A DNA stretch of 64,000 bases. It comes from Actinosynnema pretiosum (GTDB lineage Bacteria; Actinomycetota; Actinomycetes; Mycobacteriales; Pseudonocardiaceae). Location of the stretch: contig NZ_JAMTCF010000012.1 of assembly GCF_024171695.1 (NCBI RefSeq), positions 248,001-312,000 of the forward strand. The letters are read 5' to 3'. How positions within the stretch are numbered: the first letter of the stretch is position 1; the number at the start of each line of letters is the position of its first letter. Shown piece by piece: positions 8,017-16,790 of the stretch. Under the pieces are notes generated by a model that worked only from the letters and a program-made list of their open reading frames with translations, had not been told where the DNA came from and ran no database searches. The translations under genes were made by a program, and so were the position numbers.

Positions 8017-9204
8017 TCAGGACGCGCAGGTCTGCGTGGAGGCCCGCCGCACCAGCCCCGGCGCCTTGGCCACCTCGTCGGCGACCTCCTGCGGGGTCAG
8101 CACGAACCCGGTCTCCTGGTCGTCCACGGCCGCGCCGAACACCACGCCCATGACCCGGCCCTCCCGGTCGACCAGCGGGCCGCCGGAGTTGCCGCTGCGG
8201 ACCTTCGCCCGGATCGTGTAGACGTCCCGCGTCACGGTCTGCGCGTCGTAGATGTCCGGCCCGCGCAGCATGGGGATGCGCTCGCGCACCCGCGCCTCGG
8301 ACGCCGTGTACGGCCCGTCCAGCGGGTAGCCGAGCACGACCCCGTCCTCGCCCTGGTCGATCTCGTCGGTGCGGAACTGGAGCGGCTGCGCGTCCAGGTC
8401 CGGCACGGCCAGGATCGCCAGGTCGGTCTGCGCGTCGTAGTGCACGACGGTCGCGTCGAACTGGCCCCGGCCGACCTCGATGGTGACCTCGGTGGTGCCC
8501 GCGACGACGTGCGCGTTGGTCATGACCCGCTCCGGCGCGACCACGAACCCGGTGCCCTCCAGCGCCCGCGAGCACGAGGGCGCCCGGCCGCGCACCTTCA
8601 GCACGCTCGGCCGCAGCCGCTGCACCACGGGGTCGCCGCTGAGCGCCGGGTCCGGCGGGGAGACCTCCTTGAGCGGGGTGCGGCTGAACGGGTCCATCGC
8701 GGCCGGGAAGCCGGACACGTCGAACAGGCTCTGCAGGTCGGCGGACAGGTCGCGGGCCGCCTGCGGCATCGCACCGTCCACGGTGGACAGGATCGTGGAC
8801 TGGTTGAGCCCTTTGGCCAGCGTCGGCAGTCCGGCCACCGAGGTGAGCGGCAGCGCGATCATCCACGCCACCACGAACACCACCGCGCCCTGCACGACCG
8901 CGCCGAGCGCGTTGTCCACGCCGCGCAGCGGGGTCGCGTTGACCTTGGACTTGACCGCGCGCCCGATGTAGACGCCCAGCGTCTCGCCGAGCGCGACCAG
9001 GAGCACCACCACGCCGACCGCGAAGACCACCTTGGTCACCACGTTGTCGAAGCGCGACACCACCACGGGCGCGAGCTGCGTGCCCAGCAGCAGGCCGACG
9101 AGCACGCCGACGAAAGCGGGCACGGCAACGACCATGCCCTGCCTGGCGCCCGACACCGCGGCGAACGCGGCTATCGCCAGCACCAGCAGGTCTACCCAGT
9201 TCAC
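8017..9204 (-). CDS. marP: Membrane serine protease MarP
   Basis: 395 residues. Periplasmic serine protease tethered by an N-terminal CvpA-type domain with four transmembrane helices (residues ~4-125), then a chymotrypsin-like domain. The catalytic triad is visible as His232 (TNAHVV), Asp261 (TDLAIL) and Ser340 (RSGNSGGPL), each offset by three from the M. tuberculosis MarP numbering I know (235/264/343); Cys211 and Cys393 match its disulfide pair. In mycobacteria MarP protects against acid and oxidative stress by acting on cell-wall hydrolases. The GTG start has GGAGGAA upstream. It is the last gene of the nth-trx-nudix-marP run. Confidence 0.95.
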   Translation of the reverse strand: MNWVDLLVLAIAAFAAVSGARQGMVVAVPAFVGVLVGLLLGTQLAPVVVSRFDNVVTKVVFAVGVVVLLVALGETLGVYIGRAVKSKVNATPLRGVDNALGAVVQGAVVFVVAWMIALPLTSVAGLPTLAKGLNQSTILSTVDGAMPQAARDLSADLQSLFDVSGFPAAMDPFSRTPLKEVSPPDPALSGDPVVQRLRPSVLKVRGRAPSCSRALEGTGFVVAPERVMTNAHVVAGTTEVTIEVGRGQFDATVVHYDAQTDLAILAVPDLDAQPLQFRTDEIDQGEDGVVLGYPLDGPYTASEARVRERIPMLRGPDIYDAQTVTRDVYTIRAKVRSGNSGGPLVDREGRVMGVVFGAAVDDQETGFVLTPQEVADEVAKAPGLVRRASTQTCAS

Positions 9205-9225
9205 CCGGTTCCTCCGCCCGTCAGG

Positions 9226-9921
9226 CTAGGTGGCGCGCAGCGCCGAGTCGAGGTCTCGCACGTCGGTGGCGTCCCACGGGCGCTCCCAGCCGCCGAGCCG
9301 GAGCAGCCCGCTGACCAGTCCGGCGGTGAAGCCCCACACCAGCATCCCCGGTGCGGAGAACGCGGGTCCGGTGTAGCCGGACGGGTGCGAGACGCGGAAC
9401 CGGTTCGCCGGGTCGGCGAGGTGCGCGACGGGCACGCGGGCGACCGCCGCCGTCTCGCCGGGGTCGACCGGCGCGACCGGGACCGGGGTGCGCCAGTGCG
9501 CGAGCACGGGCGTGACCAGGAACCCGGACACCGGGACGTGCAGCTCCGGCAGCAGCGCGACCGGGCGCACGCCCTCGGCGAGCACGCCGGTCTCCTCGAA
9601 CGCCTCGCGCAGCGCCGTGCCCACCGGGCCGGAGTCCTCGGGATCGGCGGCGCCACCGGGGAAGGCGACCTGGCCGGGGTGCGAGCCGAGCGTGTCGGCG
9701 CGGCGCAGCAGGAGCAGGTCGGGACCGCGATGCCCTTCGCCGAACAGCATGAGCACGGAGGCCGCGCGGCCGGTGAAGGCGGGCGGCTTCGGGTAGTTGA
9801 GGAAGGTGTCCGCGTCGGCGTCCGACGCGGCGGCGGCCAGGCCGCGCATCCACTCGGGCAGCGCGCCGAGGTCGCCGTCGAGCGCCGGGTCGGCGACCGG
9901 CCCGGTCGTCCGGTCGGTCAT
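9226..9921 (-). CDS. NUDIX hydrolase, CoA-pyrophosphatase type
   Basis: 231 residues. Contains LLLRRADTLGSHPGQVAFPG, the CoA-pyrophosphatase signature preceding the Nudix box, then ALREAFEETGV, the REUxEExGU core. Members cleave CoA and its derivatives to 4'-phosphopantetheine and 3',5'-ADP. The N-terminal ~60 residues are acidic and Ala-rich, ending in FLNYPKPPAFTGRAA. The ATG start overlaps the stop of the upstream thioredoxin-like gene (ATGA). It is 21 nt before marP in a conserved cluster. Confidence 0.88.
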   Translation of the reverse strand: MTDRTTGPVADPALDGDLGALPEWMRGLAAAASDADADTFLNYPKPPAFTGRAASVLMLFGEGHRGPDLLLLRRADTLGSHPGQVAFPGGAADPEDSGPVGTALREAFEETGVLAEGVRPVALLPELHVPVSGFLVTPVLAHWRTPVPVAPVDPGETAAVARVPVAHLADPANRFRVSHPSGYTGPAFSAPGMLVWGFTAGLVSGLLRLGGWERPWDATDVRDLDSALRAT

Positions 9922-10565
9922 CCGACCACCTCGCGCACCTGGTCGACGCTGCTGAACACCAGCGGGTCGGTCACCGGGGCGATGGAGCCGTCCGCGCCGA
10001 CCAGGAAGCTGGCGGGCAGGGTGGGCGGGACCTTGAAGGCCTTGAGCAGCGCGTCGGACTCGTCGACCAGCGACGGCAGGTGCACGCCGATCCGGGAGAG
10101 CAGGTCGAGGCCGTCCGCCTCGCCGCTCTTGACCTGGACGCCGAGCACCGGGATCGCGCCGGGGCGCTGGGAGTAGTCGTCCAGCACGCGCAGCTCCTCG
10201 CGGCAGGGCGCGCACCAGGAAGCCCAGAAGTTGACCAGCACCCGGCCGGAGAGGGCCGCCGCGGCGTCGACCCGCTCACCGTCGCCCAGGCACACGGCGG
10301 TGGCGCCGCGCAGCGCCTCGGGACCCGCGCTCGTGCTCGTGGGAGCCGCGCTCGCCGAGGTCCCGCCGCCGGGACCGGCGAACTGGTCGCACGGCCGCAG
10401 CGCGGCCTTGTTGCGCGCCACGCCCAGGTCGGCGCGCTGGGACGTGTCGCGCTGGGGCTGGGGTATCACCGGGCTCGCCGCGTCCTCGCCCCTCGGCCAC
10501 AGGGCGACCACGCCCGCGACCGCGAGCACCAGCACGACCACCGACCACCGCGCCGCCCCGCTCAC
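9918..10565 (-). CDS. Membrane-anchored thioredoxin-like (TlpA/ResA-type) protein
   Basis: 215 residues. One N-terminal transmembrane anchor (about residues 6-24), a Ser/Thr/Ala-rich linker, then a thioredoxin fold with active site NFWASWCAPCREEL (CxxC = CAPC) and the cis-Pro region PPTLPASFLV. A further Cys pair (RPCDQF, AVCLGDG) lies before the redox domain. The expected role is disulfide or thiol exchange outside the membrane. The GTG start overlaps the stop of nth (GTGA), and its own stop overlaps the NUDIX start, so nth-trx-nudix are coupled. Confidence 0.88.
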   Translation of the reverse strand: MSGAARWSVVVLVLAVAGVVALWPRGEDAASPVIPQPQRDTSQRADLGVARNKAALRPCDQFAGPGGGTSASAAPTSTSAGPEALRGATAVCLGDGERVDAAAALSGRVLVNFWASWCAPCREELRVLDDYSQRPGAIPVLGVQVKSGEADGLDLLSRIGVHLPSLVDESDALLKAFKVPPTLPASFLVGADGSIAPVTDPLVFSSVDQVREVVG

Positions 10566-11335
10566 CCGAGCCGCTCCCCCGCCCGCACCCGCTCGGCCAA
10601 CCCGATCAGGTGCTCCGCCTCGTCGCCCTTCACCAGCTTGGCAGCCCGCACCGGGTCGGTGGGCCCCGTCCCGAAGGACGGGCACTGCGGCGCGAGCAGG
10701 CAGGCGCCGCACGCGGGCGTCCTGGCGTGGCACACCCGGCGCCCGTGGAAGATCGTCCGGTGGGAGAGCAGGGTCCAGTCCTTGCGCTCGACCAGCGCGC
10801 CGACGGCGTGCTCGACCTTGACCGGGTCCTCCTCGGTGGTCCAGCCCCAGCGGCGGACCAGCCGCCCGAAGTGCGTGTCGACCGTGATCCCCGGCACGCC
10901 GAACGCGTCGCCGAGCACCACGTTCGCGGTCTTGCGGCCGACGCCGGGCAGCTTCACCAGCTCGGCCTGGGTCCCCGGCACCTCGCCGTCGTGGTCCGCC
11001 ACGATCGCGGCGGCCAGCCCGGAGATCGCGGCGGCCTTGTTGCGGTAGAAGCCGGTCGGGCGGACCAGCTCCTCCAGCTCGGCGCGCTCGGCGGCGGCGT
11101 ACTCCTCGGCCGAGCGGTAGCGCTCGAACAGCGCCGGGGTGACCTGGTTCACCCGCTTGTCGGTGCACTGGGCGGACAGCACCACGGCGACGAGGAGCTC
11201 CAGCGGCGTGGTGAAGTCCAGCTCGCAGTGCGCGTCCGGGTAGCCGACGCCGAGCACCCGGACCGTCCGGCGGGCCCTGCGGACGAGCCCCAGCCGGGTT
11301 TCCGGCCGTGCTCCGCCCCGCGCGCCAACAGCCAT
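10562..11335 (-). CDS. nth: Endonuclease III
   Basis: 257 residues. DNA glycosylase/AP lyase that removes oxidised pyrimidines. The helix-hairpin-helix LPGVGRKTANVVLG with catalytic Lys, the catalytic Asp in TVDTHFGR, and the 4Fe-4S loop C-x6-C-x2-C-x5-C (CHARTPACGACLLAPQC) are all intact. The ATG at 11335 is chosen over upstream openings because TAGCCT (11348-11343) lies exactly 7 nt before it, the leaderless pattern. It heads the nth-trx-nudix-marP operon. Confidence 0.94.
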   Translation of the reverse strand: MAVGARGGARPETRLGLVRRARRTVRVLGVGYPDAHCELDFTTPLELLVAVVLSAQCTDKRVNQVTPALFERYRSAEEYAAAERAELEELVRPTGFYRNKAAAISGLAAAIVADHDGEVPGTQAELVKLPGVGRKTANVVLGDAFGVPGITVDTHFGRLVRRWGWTTEEDPVKVEHAVGALVERKDWTLLSHRTIFHGRRVCHARTPACGACLLAPQCPSFGTGPTDPVRAAKLVKGDEAEHLIGLAERVRAGERLG

Positions 11336-11608
11336 GCCAAGAAGGCTACCGGTGGCGCGGACCACCCCGGCCCGACGGCCGGAGAGGTCACACGCGGCGC
11401 GGAGCCGTCCATTTCCGGCCCGGCTGTCCGCTTCCCGCTCGGCGGTGCGTCACCGTTCTTGCACGGGGCGTGTTCCCGGCGCGTTCGGGAACGCCCTGGC
11501 AACCTCCGACCGGTCACGGACGTCCATTTCTTCGCACGCGCGCCACGCGCGCGAAGAGGACCCCTGCCAGTGCGCCCGAAAACGGGATGCGCAAGGATCG
11601 GAGCCATC

Positions 11609-11857
11609 ATGACTGCCTGGTTCGTCATCGCCGTTCCGATCGTGATCATGTTCTTCGCGCTCTTCATGGAGCGCGTCGAAGCCCGCCTGCGGCACGTCGC
11701 CGTGCAGGAGGACGAGGTCGAGGAGTTCCTCGAGTCCGCGCGCCCCGACGAGGTCAAGGCGCTCTACGGGCACGGCATCGGCCGCGCGCTGGAGCTGTTC
11801 CGCCTCCGCCGGTTCGGCGGTCGCTCGAAGAACCTGCGGTCGCGCCCCCGCCGCTAG
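11609..11857 (+). CDS. Small single-pass membrane protein
   Basis: 82 residues. An N-terminal hydrophobic helix (TAWFVIAVPIVIMFFALFM, residues 2-20) followed by an acidic then Arg-rich cytoplasmic tail. Mycobacteria also carry a small membrane protein between nth and crp, so this is probably the counterpart, of unknown function. The ATG is preceded by AAGGATCGGAG. A 273-bp gap separates it from nth; I see no gene there. Confidence 0.7.
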   Translation: MTAWFVIAVPIVIMFFALFMERVEARLRHVAVQEDEVEEFLESARPDEVKALYGHGIGRALELFRLRRFGGRSKNLRSRPRR

Positions 11858-11967
11858 GGCGGGCACCAGCGTTGATCAGGCCCAACGGGGCTCCCCCCGG
11901 TGGGCCGCATCGCGCTGTCCGGACTGTGCCGACGGCGCGCCCGAAAGGCGATCCCGACCACAGCCCT

Positions 11968-11973
11968 TAGACT
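11968..11973 (+). promoter_or_regulatory. Probable -10 element of crp
   Basis: TAGACT within TTAGACT, about 86 nt upstream of the crp start, followed by a leader containing a small hairpin (12002-12015). No good -35 match; the assignment is tentative. Confidence 0.35.
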
Positions 11974-12059
11974 GCACTCAGTGATCGACGGCAGGCGCTG
12001 ATCCGCCAGAAGGCGGAACGCGCTCGACCACGCCGTCGCGTCTCGACAGGAGGGACGAG

Positions 12060-12734
12060 GTGGACGAGACCCTGGCCCGCGCGGGCATCTTCCAGGGGGT
12101 TGAACCGGCGGCAGCGGAGGCACTGGCGCAGACGCTGGAGTCCGTTGAATTCCCGCGCGGCCACGTGATCTTCGCGGAGGGCGAACCGGGCGACCGGCTT
12201 TACATCATCCAATCCGGAAAGGTGAAGATCGGGCGCAAGTCGCCGGACGGTCGGGAGAACCTGCTCGGGATCTTCGGACCGTCGGACATGTTCGGCGAGC
12301 TGTCGATCTTCGACCCCGGTCCGCGCACGTCCACCGCGACGACGGTGACCGAGGTGCGTGCGGTCAGCATGGACCGCCCGGCGCTGCGGCAGTGGATCTC
12401 CAACCGGCCGGAGATCGCGGAGCAGCTGCTCCGCGCGCTGGCGCGCAGGCTGCGCCGGACGAACTCCATGCTGGCCGACCTGATCTTCACGGACGTGCCC
12501 GGCCGCGTGGCGAAGGCGCTGCTCCAGCTCGCCCAGCGGTTCGGCAGCCAGGAGGCGGGGCTGCTGCGGGTGACGCACGACCTGACGCAGGAGGAGATCG
12601 CCCAGTTCGTGGGCGCCTCGCGCGAGACGGTCAACAAGGCCCTGGCGGACTTCGCCCACCGGGGTTGGCTGCGCCTGGAGGGCAAGAGCGTGCTGATCCT
12701 GGACCCGGAGCGGCTCGCGCGCCGAGCCCGGTAG
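12060..12734 (+). CDS. crp: cAMP-responsive transcription factor Crp
   Basis: 224 residues, the length of mycobacterial Crp. N-terminal cNMP-binding beta-roll (residues ~10-120) with phosphate-binding cassette FGELSIFDPGPRTSTATT, a long dimer helix, and a C-terminal winged HTH with recognition helix ASRETVNKALADF. Global regulator responding to cAMP. The GTG start has AGGAGGG at 12048-12054. The gene is monocistronic. A candidate target site is seen upstream of acs in this window. Confidence 0.95.
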   Translation: MDETLARAGIFQGVEPAAAEALAQTLESVEFPRGHVIFAEGEPGDRLYIIQSGKVKIGRKSPDGRENLLGIFGPSDMFGELSIFDPGPRTSTATTVTEVRAVSMDRPALRQWISNRPEIAEQLLRALARRLRRTNSMLADLIFTDVPGRVAKALLQLAQRFGSQEAGLLRVTHDLTQEEIAQFVGASRETVNKALADFAHRGWLRLEGKSVLILDPERLARRAR

Positions 12735-13566
12735 TCCACAGCGCGCCCCGGTGTCGACGGGGTTCTCGGAAAACGACCCGCGTCGGGGCCGACCCCGCAG
12801 CGGAGCACTCCCGAGGTGAGGCGCGCCCCGCTTCCGACCGCGGCGGACCAGGTGTCCGCACGGCGGGAAGCGGGGCGCTCCGCCGCCCGCACCCGTGCGG
12901 GCGCCCCCGAGGCGCCGACCCGCCCGGTCGGCGTGGGCCGCGCACGCGGTTCGCGCCGGTCGACGCGGGAGCGGGGCACGACCGGTCCGCGCGGTGCGCG
13001 GGCGGAGTTCAGGCACGGACTGTTCAGCCGGTCCTCGACCGGGTGAACACGATCAGCTCGACGGCGGCCTGCCGGTGGTCCCGACCACCCGGCGGCGGCC
13101 GTCGTGCTCGTTCCGGGGCGGTTCTGCGGCGTCCCAAGGGCTGAGCGCGGCGGGTTGGGCGCTGAGCGGTGGGCGCGGTTCCCGGAACGGGAACAGCGGA
13201 GCCGGGCGCCGCCCCCGACGCGGCGCTCCGACCCCGCTGCTCTCGCGGCCCATCCCCCGACAGACCGCGTCTCCGCTTCCGGCGCCCGCAGGCCCCGACC
13301 CTCGTGGCACCGGACTGGAGTACCTGGGTACCCACGCGCCGGGCCTGCTGAAACCGGGGTCGCGCGGGTTCGTGCGCACACCATCGCACGGCCCCCACCC
13401 CGCGCCTCAAGGGCGTTCACCCTCGGGGAATGGCGGTTCAGCCCCTCCCCCGCGCCTTTTCACCCGTTCATCGCAGCGGGGCGCCCGGATCGGGCACAGC
13501 GCTCTCCCGGTGTGGACCGTTCGGGTCGCCCGGACGGGGCGAACGGGAGAACGCCGGGCAAAAAAA
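12735..13566. other. Long intergenic region, no gene recognised
   Basis: About 830 bp between crp and the MFS gene. Open frames exist on both strands but have low-complexity Arg/Pro/Gly-rich translations and no recognisable domain, start signal or homologous motif. Holds minor inverted repeats (7-bp arms 13074-13089; CCGTTCG/CGAACGG at 13517-13546). Confidence 0.6.
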
Positions 13567-13595
13567 TTGGTACTCGCGTACCAGGTCTGCATACT
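13567..13595 (+). promoter_or_regulatory. Promoter and overlapping palindromic operator of the MFS gene
   Basis: TTGGTA (13567-13572), a 17-bp spacer, and CATACT (13590-13595), with the ATG 7 nt downstream (leaderless). The palindrome TGGTAC-tcgc-GTACCA (13568-13583) covers the -35 and part of the spacer, the usual position for a repressor of the MarR/TetR kind. Confidence 0.6.
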
Positions 13596-13602
13596 GGCAC
13601 GC

Positions 13603-14856
13603 ATGTCCCACTCCGCCCGGCTCTCCGACTACCGCGCCGCCCTCACCACGCCAGCGATGCGCGGCCCCGTGGTCGCGGGCCTGTTCGCCAGGCTGCCGAT
13701 CGCGATGATCGGGTTCGCGCTGCTGCTCTACGTCCAGCGGGCCAGCGGCTCCTACGCCACGGCGGGGCTGGTGTCGGCCTCGGCGCTGATCGGCGTCGCG
13801 CTCGGCGCGATCGCGCAGGGCAGGCTGATGGACCGGTTCGGCCCGAGCAGGCCGCTGCTGGTGGTCACCGCGCTGTTCGCGCTGGCCGCCACCGGCGCGG
13901 TGGTGGCGGTGGAGAGCGGCGCGGGCGTGCTGGTGCTGGCGCCGCTGGCGTTCGCGGTCGGGTTCAGCGAGCCGATGGCCGGGTCGGCCTCGCGGGCGCT
14001 GTGGACGAGCATCGTGCCCGCCGGGCCGCTGCGCGACGCGGGCATCGCCTACGAGGCGATCAGCATGGAGGTCTTCTTCATCCTCGGGCCGGGGCTGGCG
14101 GGCGTGCTGGTCACGGCGGCCTGGCCGGGCACCGGGTTCGTGGTGGGCGCGGTGATGATGGTCGTGGGCGCGCTGTGGTTCGCCTGCACCCCGACCGTGC
14201 GCGGGCGGCGACCGGAGGGGGTGCGGGGCGGCGGGCTGCTCGGCGCGCTGGCGTCGCCGGGGATGCGGACCGTGGCGCTCGCGGCGCTCGGGTTCGGGCT
14301 GTCCATCGGGTTCATCGAGGTGGCGGTGCCCGCGGCGGCCGACGCGGCCGGGCACAAGGGCGTCGGCGGGCTGCTGCTGAGCCTGTGGTCGGTCAGCTCG
14401 GTGCTGTTCGGGGTGCTGTACTCGCTGCGCCCGCTGCCGCGCCCGATGCACCTGCGGCTGCCGGTGCTGCTGGGCGGGTTCTCGCTGCTCGCGGCCCTGC
14501 TGGCGATCCCGACGACGCTGGTGGGGCTCGCGGTGGCGCTGTTCGTGGTCGGTTCGCTGATCACCCCGCAGTCGACCGCGCACTCGGCGGCGATCGAGCA
14601 GGTCGCGCCCGAGGGGACGGCGTCCGAGGCGTTCGGGTGGGTCGTCACGGCGGTGACGCTGGGGCTGGCGGCCGGGCAGGGGCTCGCCGGGCAGATCGTG
14701 GAGGCTCGGGGGACCTCCGCCGCGTTCCTGGCGGCGGCGGTGTCCGGGCTGGCCGTCGCTGGGCTGGTGTGGCTGCTGCGCGGGACGGTCGCGGCGGGTG
14801 TTCCGGTCACCGCCGATGTCGCGCGGAAGGGTGAAGTGCGGCTCGCGGGCCGCTGA
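13603..14856 (+). CDS. MFS transporter (drug-efflux-like)
   Basis: 417 residues with about twelve hydrophobic segments. The loop 2-3 motif GRLMDRFGPSRPLLV fits MFS motif A (G-xxx-D-R-x-G-R/K). It is a paralogue of the second MFS protein at 42586-43764: both begin YRxxLxTP and have a similar loop. Substrate unknown; an exporter of a small hydrophobic compound is the usual role of this group. Its promoter carries a palindromic operator over the -35, suggesting ligand-responsive repression. A sliding-clamp paralogue follows 41 nt downstream on the same strand. Confidence 0.85.
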   Translation: MSHSARLSDYRAALTTPAMRGPVVAGLFARLPIAMIGFALLLYVQRASGSYATAGLVSASALIGVALGAIAQGRLMDRFGPSRPLLVVTALFALAATGAVVAVESGAGVLVLAPLAFAVGFSEPMAGSASRALWTSIVPAGPLRDAGIAYEAISMEVFFILGPGLAGVLVTAAWPGTGFVVGAVMMVVGALWFACTPTVRGRRPEGVRGGGLLGALASPGMRTVALAALGFGLSIGFIEVAVPAAADAAGHKGVGGLLLSLWSVSSVLFGVLYSLRPLPRPMHLRLPVLLGGFSLLAALLAIPTTLVGLAVALFVVGSLITPQSTAHSAAIEQVAPEGTASEAFGWVVTAVTLGLAAGQGLAGQIVEARGTSAAFLAAAVSGLAVAGLVWLLRGTVAAGVPVTADVARKGEVRLAGR

Positions 14857-14897
14857 ACCCCGCCGGAAGTGTCAGGGGCCCTCGCTAGCTTCCGGGG

Positions 14898-15995
14898 ATG
14901 GACCTCACCGCCACCACCTCGGAACTGGCCTCCGCCACCGCCGACATCGCCCGCCTGCTGCCCGGTCGCGTGCTCGACCCGGTGCTGGCGGGCGTCGTGC
15001 TCAGGGCGGGCGCGGCGGGCGTCGAGTTGTCGGGCAGCGACCGGGAGCGGTCGCTGCGGCTGAGCCGGTCGGCCACCACGCACTCCGACGGCGCCGCGCT
15101 GGTGCCCGCGAAGCCGCTGGCCGAGACGCTGCGGGCGCTGGACTCGCCGCAGGTGCGGCTGGTCGTGGAGGGCTCGCGGCTGGCCGTGCGCACGGCGTCG
15201 GCGCGGTTCGCGCTGCCGCTGCTCGACCTGGCCGACCACCCCGGCATCCCCGAGCTGCCGCCGGTGGCGGGCACCGCGCCCGCCGGGGCGTTCGCGTCGG
15301 CGCTGGGCGCGGTGGCCACCGCGGCGTCCAAGGACGACGCGCTGCCGGTGTTCACGGGCGTCCGGGTGCACGCCTCGGGGGACCGGGTCGAGCTGATCAC
15401 CTCGGACCGGTACCGGCTGGGGTTCGCGTCGGTGCCGTGGGAGGGCGGGGAGCTGGACGCGCTGGCGCCCGCCGCGCAGCTGGCCGAGGTGGCCAAGCAG
15501 GCCGGGCGGGACGGGCGGGTGGAGCTGCGCGCCGACGCCGACCGGTTGGCGCTGAGCTGGCCGGGTGGGAGCGCGGGCACGGCGCTGCTGGCCGCGCCGT
15601 TCCCGGACGAGCGGGCGCGCAAGCTGCTGGCAGCCGAGGGCGAGTGCGCGGTGCTGCTGGAGGCGGACGAGCTGGCCGGGGCGGTCCGCAGGGCCGCGCC
15701 GTACGCGGGGGCGCACGGGGCGGTGGAGCTGGCGGCCGAGGACGGCGAGCTGCGGGTGCGCGGGAGCGACCCGCAGGCGGGCGAGTCGAGCGAGTCGGTG
15801 AAGGCGTCGGTGAGCGGTGGGCTGCTGAGCCGGAGCTTCCAGATCCGGTACCTGTCGGACGCGCTGCGGGCGTTCGCCGGGCGGCGGGTGGAGCTGCGGA
15901 TGCAGTCGGGCCTGCGCTCGACCGTGCTGGCGGCCGAGGAGGACGCGAACGGGGTGCGGCTGACGTACCTGGTGGTGCCGCTGCGGACGCCGTGA
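14898..15995 (+). CDS. DNA polymerase III beta-clamp paralogue (DnaN-like)
   Basis: 365 residues in three repeated clamp domains (about 1-120, 121-240, 241-365). Family marks: LPVFTGVRVHASGDRVELITSD region (split here as LPVFTGV and ELITSDRYRLG), the FPDERARKLL helix and the C-terminal LTYLVVPLR that corresponds to the clamp's terminal MPxR segment. The housekeeping dnaN sits next to dnaA and recF; this copy does not, so it is an accessory clamp. It lies 41 bp after an MFS exporter. ATG start with TAGCTT 6 nt upstream (14886-14891). Possible roles: a specialised clamp for lesion-bypass polymerases, or an alternative target for a clamp-binding inhibitor. Confidence 0.85.
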   Translation: MDLTATTSELASATADIARLLPGRVLDPVLAGVVLRAGAAGVELSGSDRERSLRLSRSATTHSDGAALVPAKPLAETLRALDSPQVRLVVEGSRLAVRTASARFALPLLDLADHPGIPELPPVAGTAPAGAFASALGAVATAASKDDALPVFTGVRVHASGDRVELITSDRYRLGFASVPWEGGELDALAPAAQLAEVAKQAGRDGRVELRADADRLALSWPGGSAGTALLAAPFPDERARKLLAAEGECAVLLEADELAGAVRRAAPYAGAHGAVELAAEDGELRVRGSDPQAGESSESVKASVSGGLLSRSFQIRYLSDALRAFAGRRVELRMQSGLRSTVLAAEEDANGVRLTYLVVPLRTP

Positions 15996-16139
15996 GCGGG
16001 AGGCCCGCCGGGCGGTGACCGCCGGACCCCCGGTCCCCGCCGGGTGGGGCGCACCACCGGACGGGCCTGCCCGTTCGGCCGTTCAGCGCAACCTCGGGCG
16101 GGTAGCGTGCGGCCGGTCCGCGTTCAGGGAGGCCGTGCG

Positions 16140-16784
16140 ATGTCGTTCAAGAAGGTGGCGCCCGTCGCCGCCGCCACGTCCGCGCTCGCGCTCGTGCTCG
16201 GCGCGTGCACGATCCAGCGGACGGGCACACCCGTCGCCGGGGACGTGGTGGTCCCGGCCTCGGCGACCGCCTCCGGCAGCGCTCGGGCCAGCACGTCGGC
16301 GCAGGCGAGCGCGCGGCGGATCTCGGGCGGGTTCGACATCTGCTCGCGGATCGAGCCCGAGGGCGCCGCCGACACGCTGGGCTCGGTGCTGGACCGGTCC
16401 ATCACGCTCACCTGCGAGGAGGACGAGCCGAAGACCGACGACTCCGGGGTCAGGCACCAGTTCGCCACCTACCGCGACCCGGCGGGCAAGACGGTCATGC
16501 GGGTGCTCTACAGCCAGCACCCCGGCGGCGCGGGGAAGGTGGCGGAGGTGCTGGAGCGGCTCAAGCCCAGCGGGAACATCCGGGTGGAGGAGGCGGAGAT
16601 CGGCAAGGCCGGGTTCTGGTACCGGGCGCCGGACACCTCGGCGAAGTTCCACGTCGGCGGCGTGACCGCGATCGGCTCGGACGCGCTCGCCGTCGAGATC
16701 GGCACCACCGACGACCTGCCCGACGCGGCGTTCGCCGTGCCCATGCTGGGGCTGGTGATCGTCATGGGGTTCCTGCCCGCCTAG
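16140..16784 (+). CDS. Putative lipoprotein
   Basis: 214 residues. Signal peptide MSFKKVAPVAAATSALALVL with lipobox LGAC (lipidated Cys about residue 23), a Ser/Ala/Thr-rich linker, then a globular domain with two Cys (FDICSRI, ITLTCEE). The DICS...C arrangement resembles DUF3558-type actinobacterial lipoproteins, a tentative match. ATG with AGGGAGG upstream. It converges with another lipoprotein 6 bp away. Function unknown. Confidence 0.75.
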   Translation: MSFKKVAPVAAATSALALVLGACTIQRTGTPVAGDVVVPASATASGSARASTSAQASARRISGGFDICSRIEPEGAADTLGSVLDRSITLTCEEDEPKTDDSGVRHQFATYRDPAGKTVMRVLYSQHPGGAGKVAEVLERLKPSGNIRVEEAEIGKAGFWYRAPDTSAKFHVGGVTAIGSDALAVEIGTTDDLPDAAFAVPMLGLVIVMGFLPA

Positions 16785-16790
16785 GGCGTG

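Noticed and set aside
13024..13410. 128-codon minus-strand ORF between crp and the MFS gene
   Set aside because: Arg/Ala/Pro-rich, no motif, no start signal.
12895..13602. N-terminal extension of the MFS protein through the intergenic region
   Set aside because: Translation is low-complexity, and promoter plus leaderless start at 13603 fit better.
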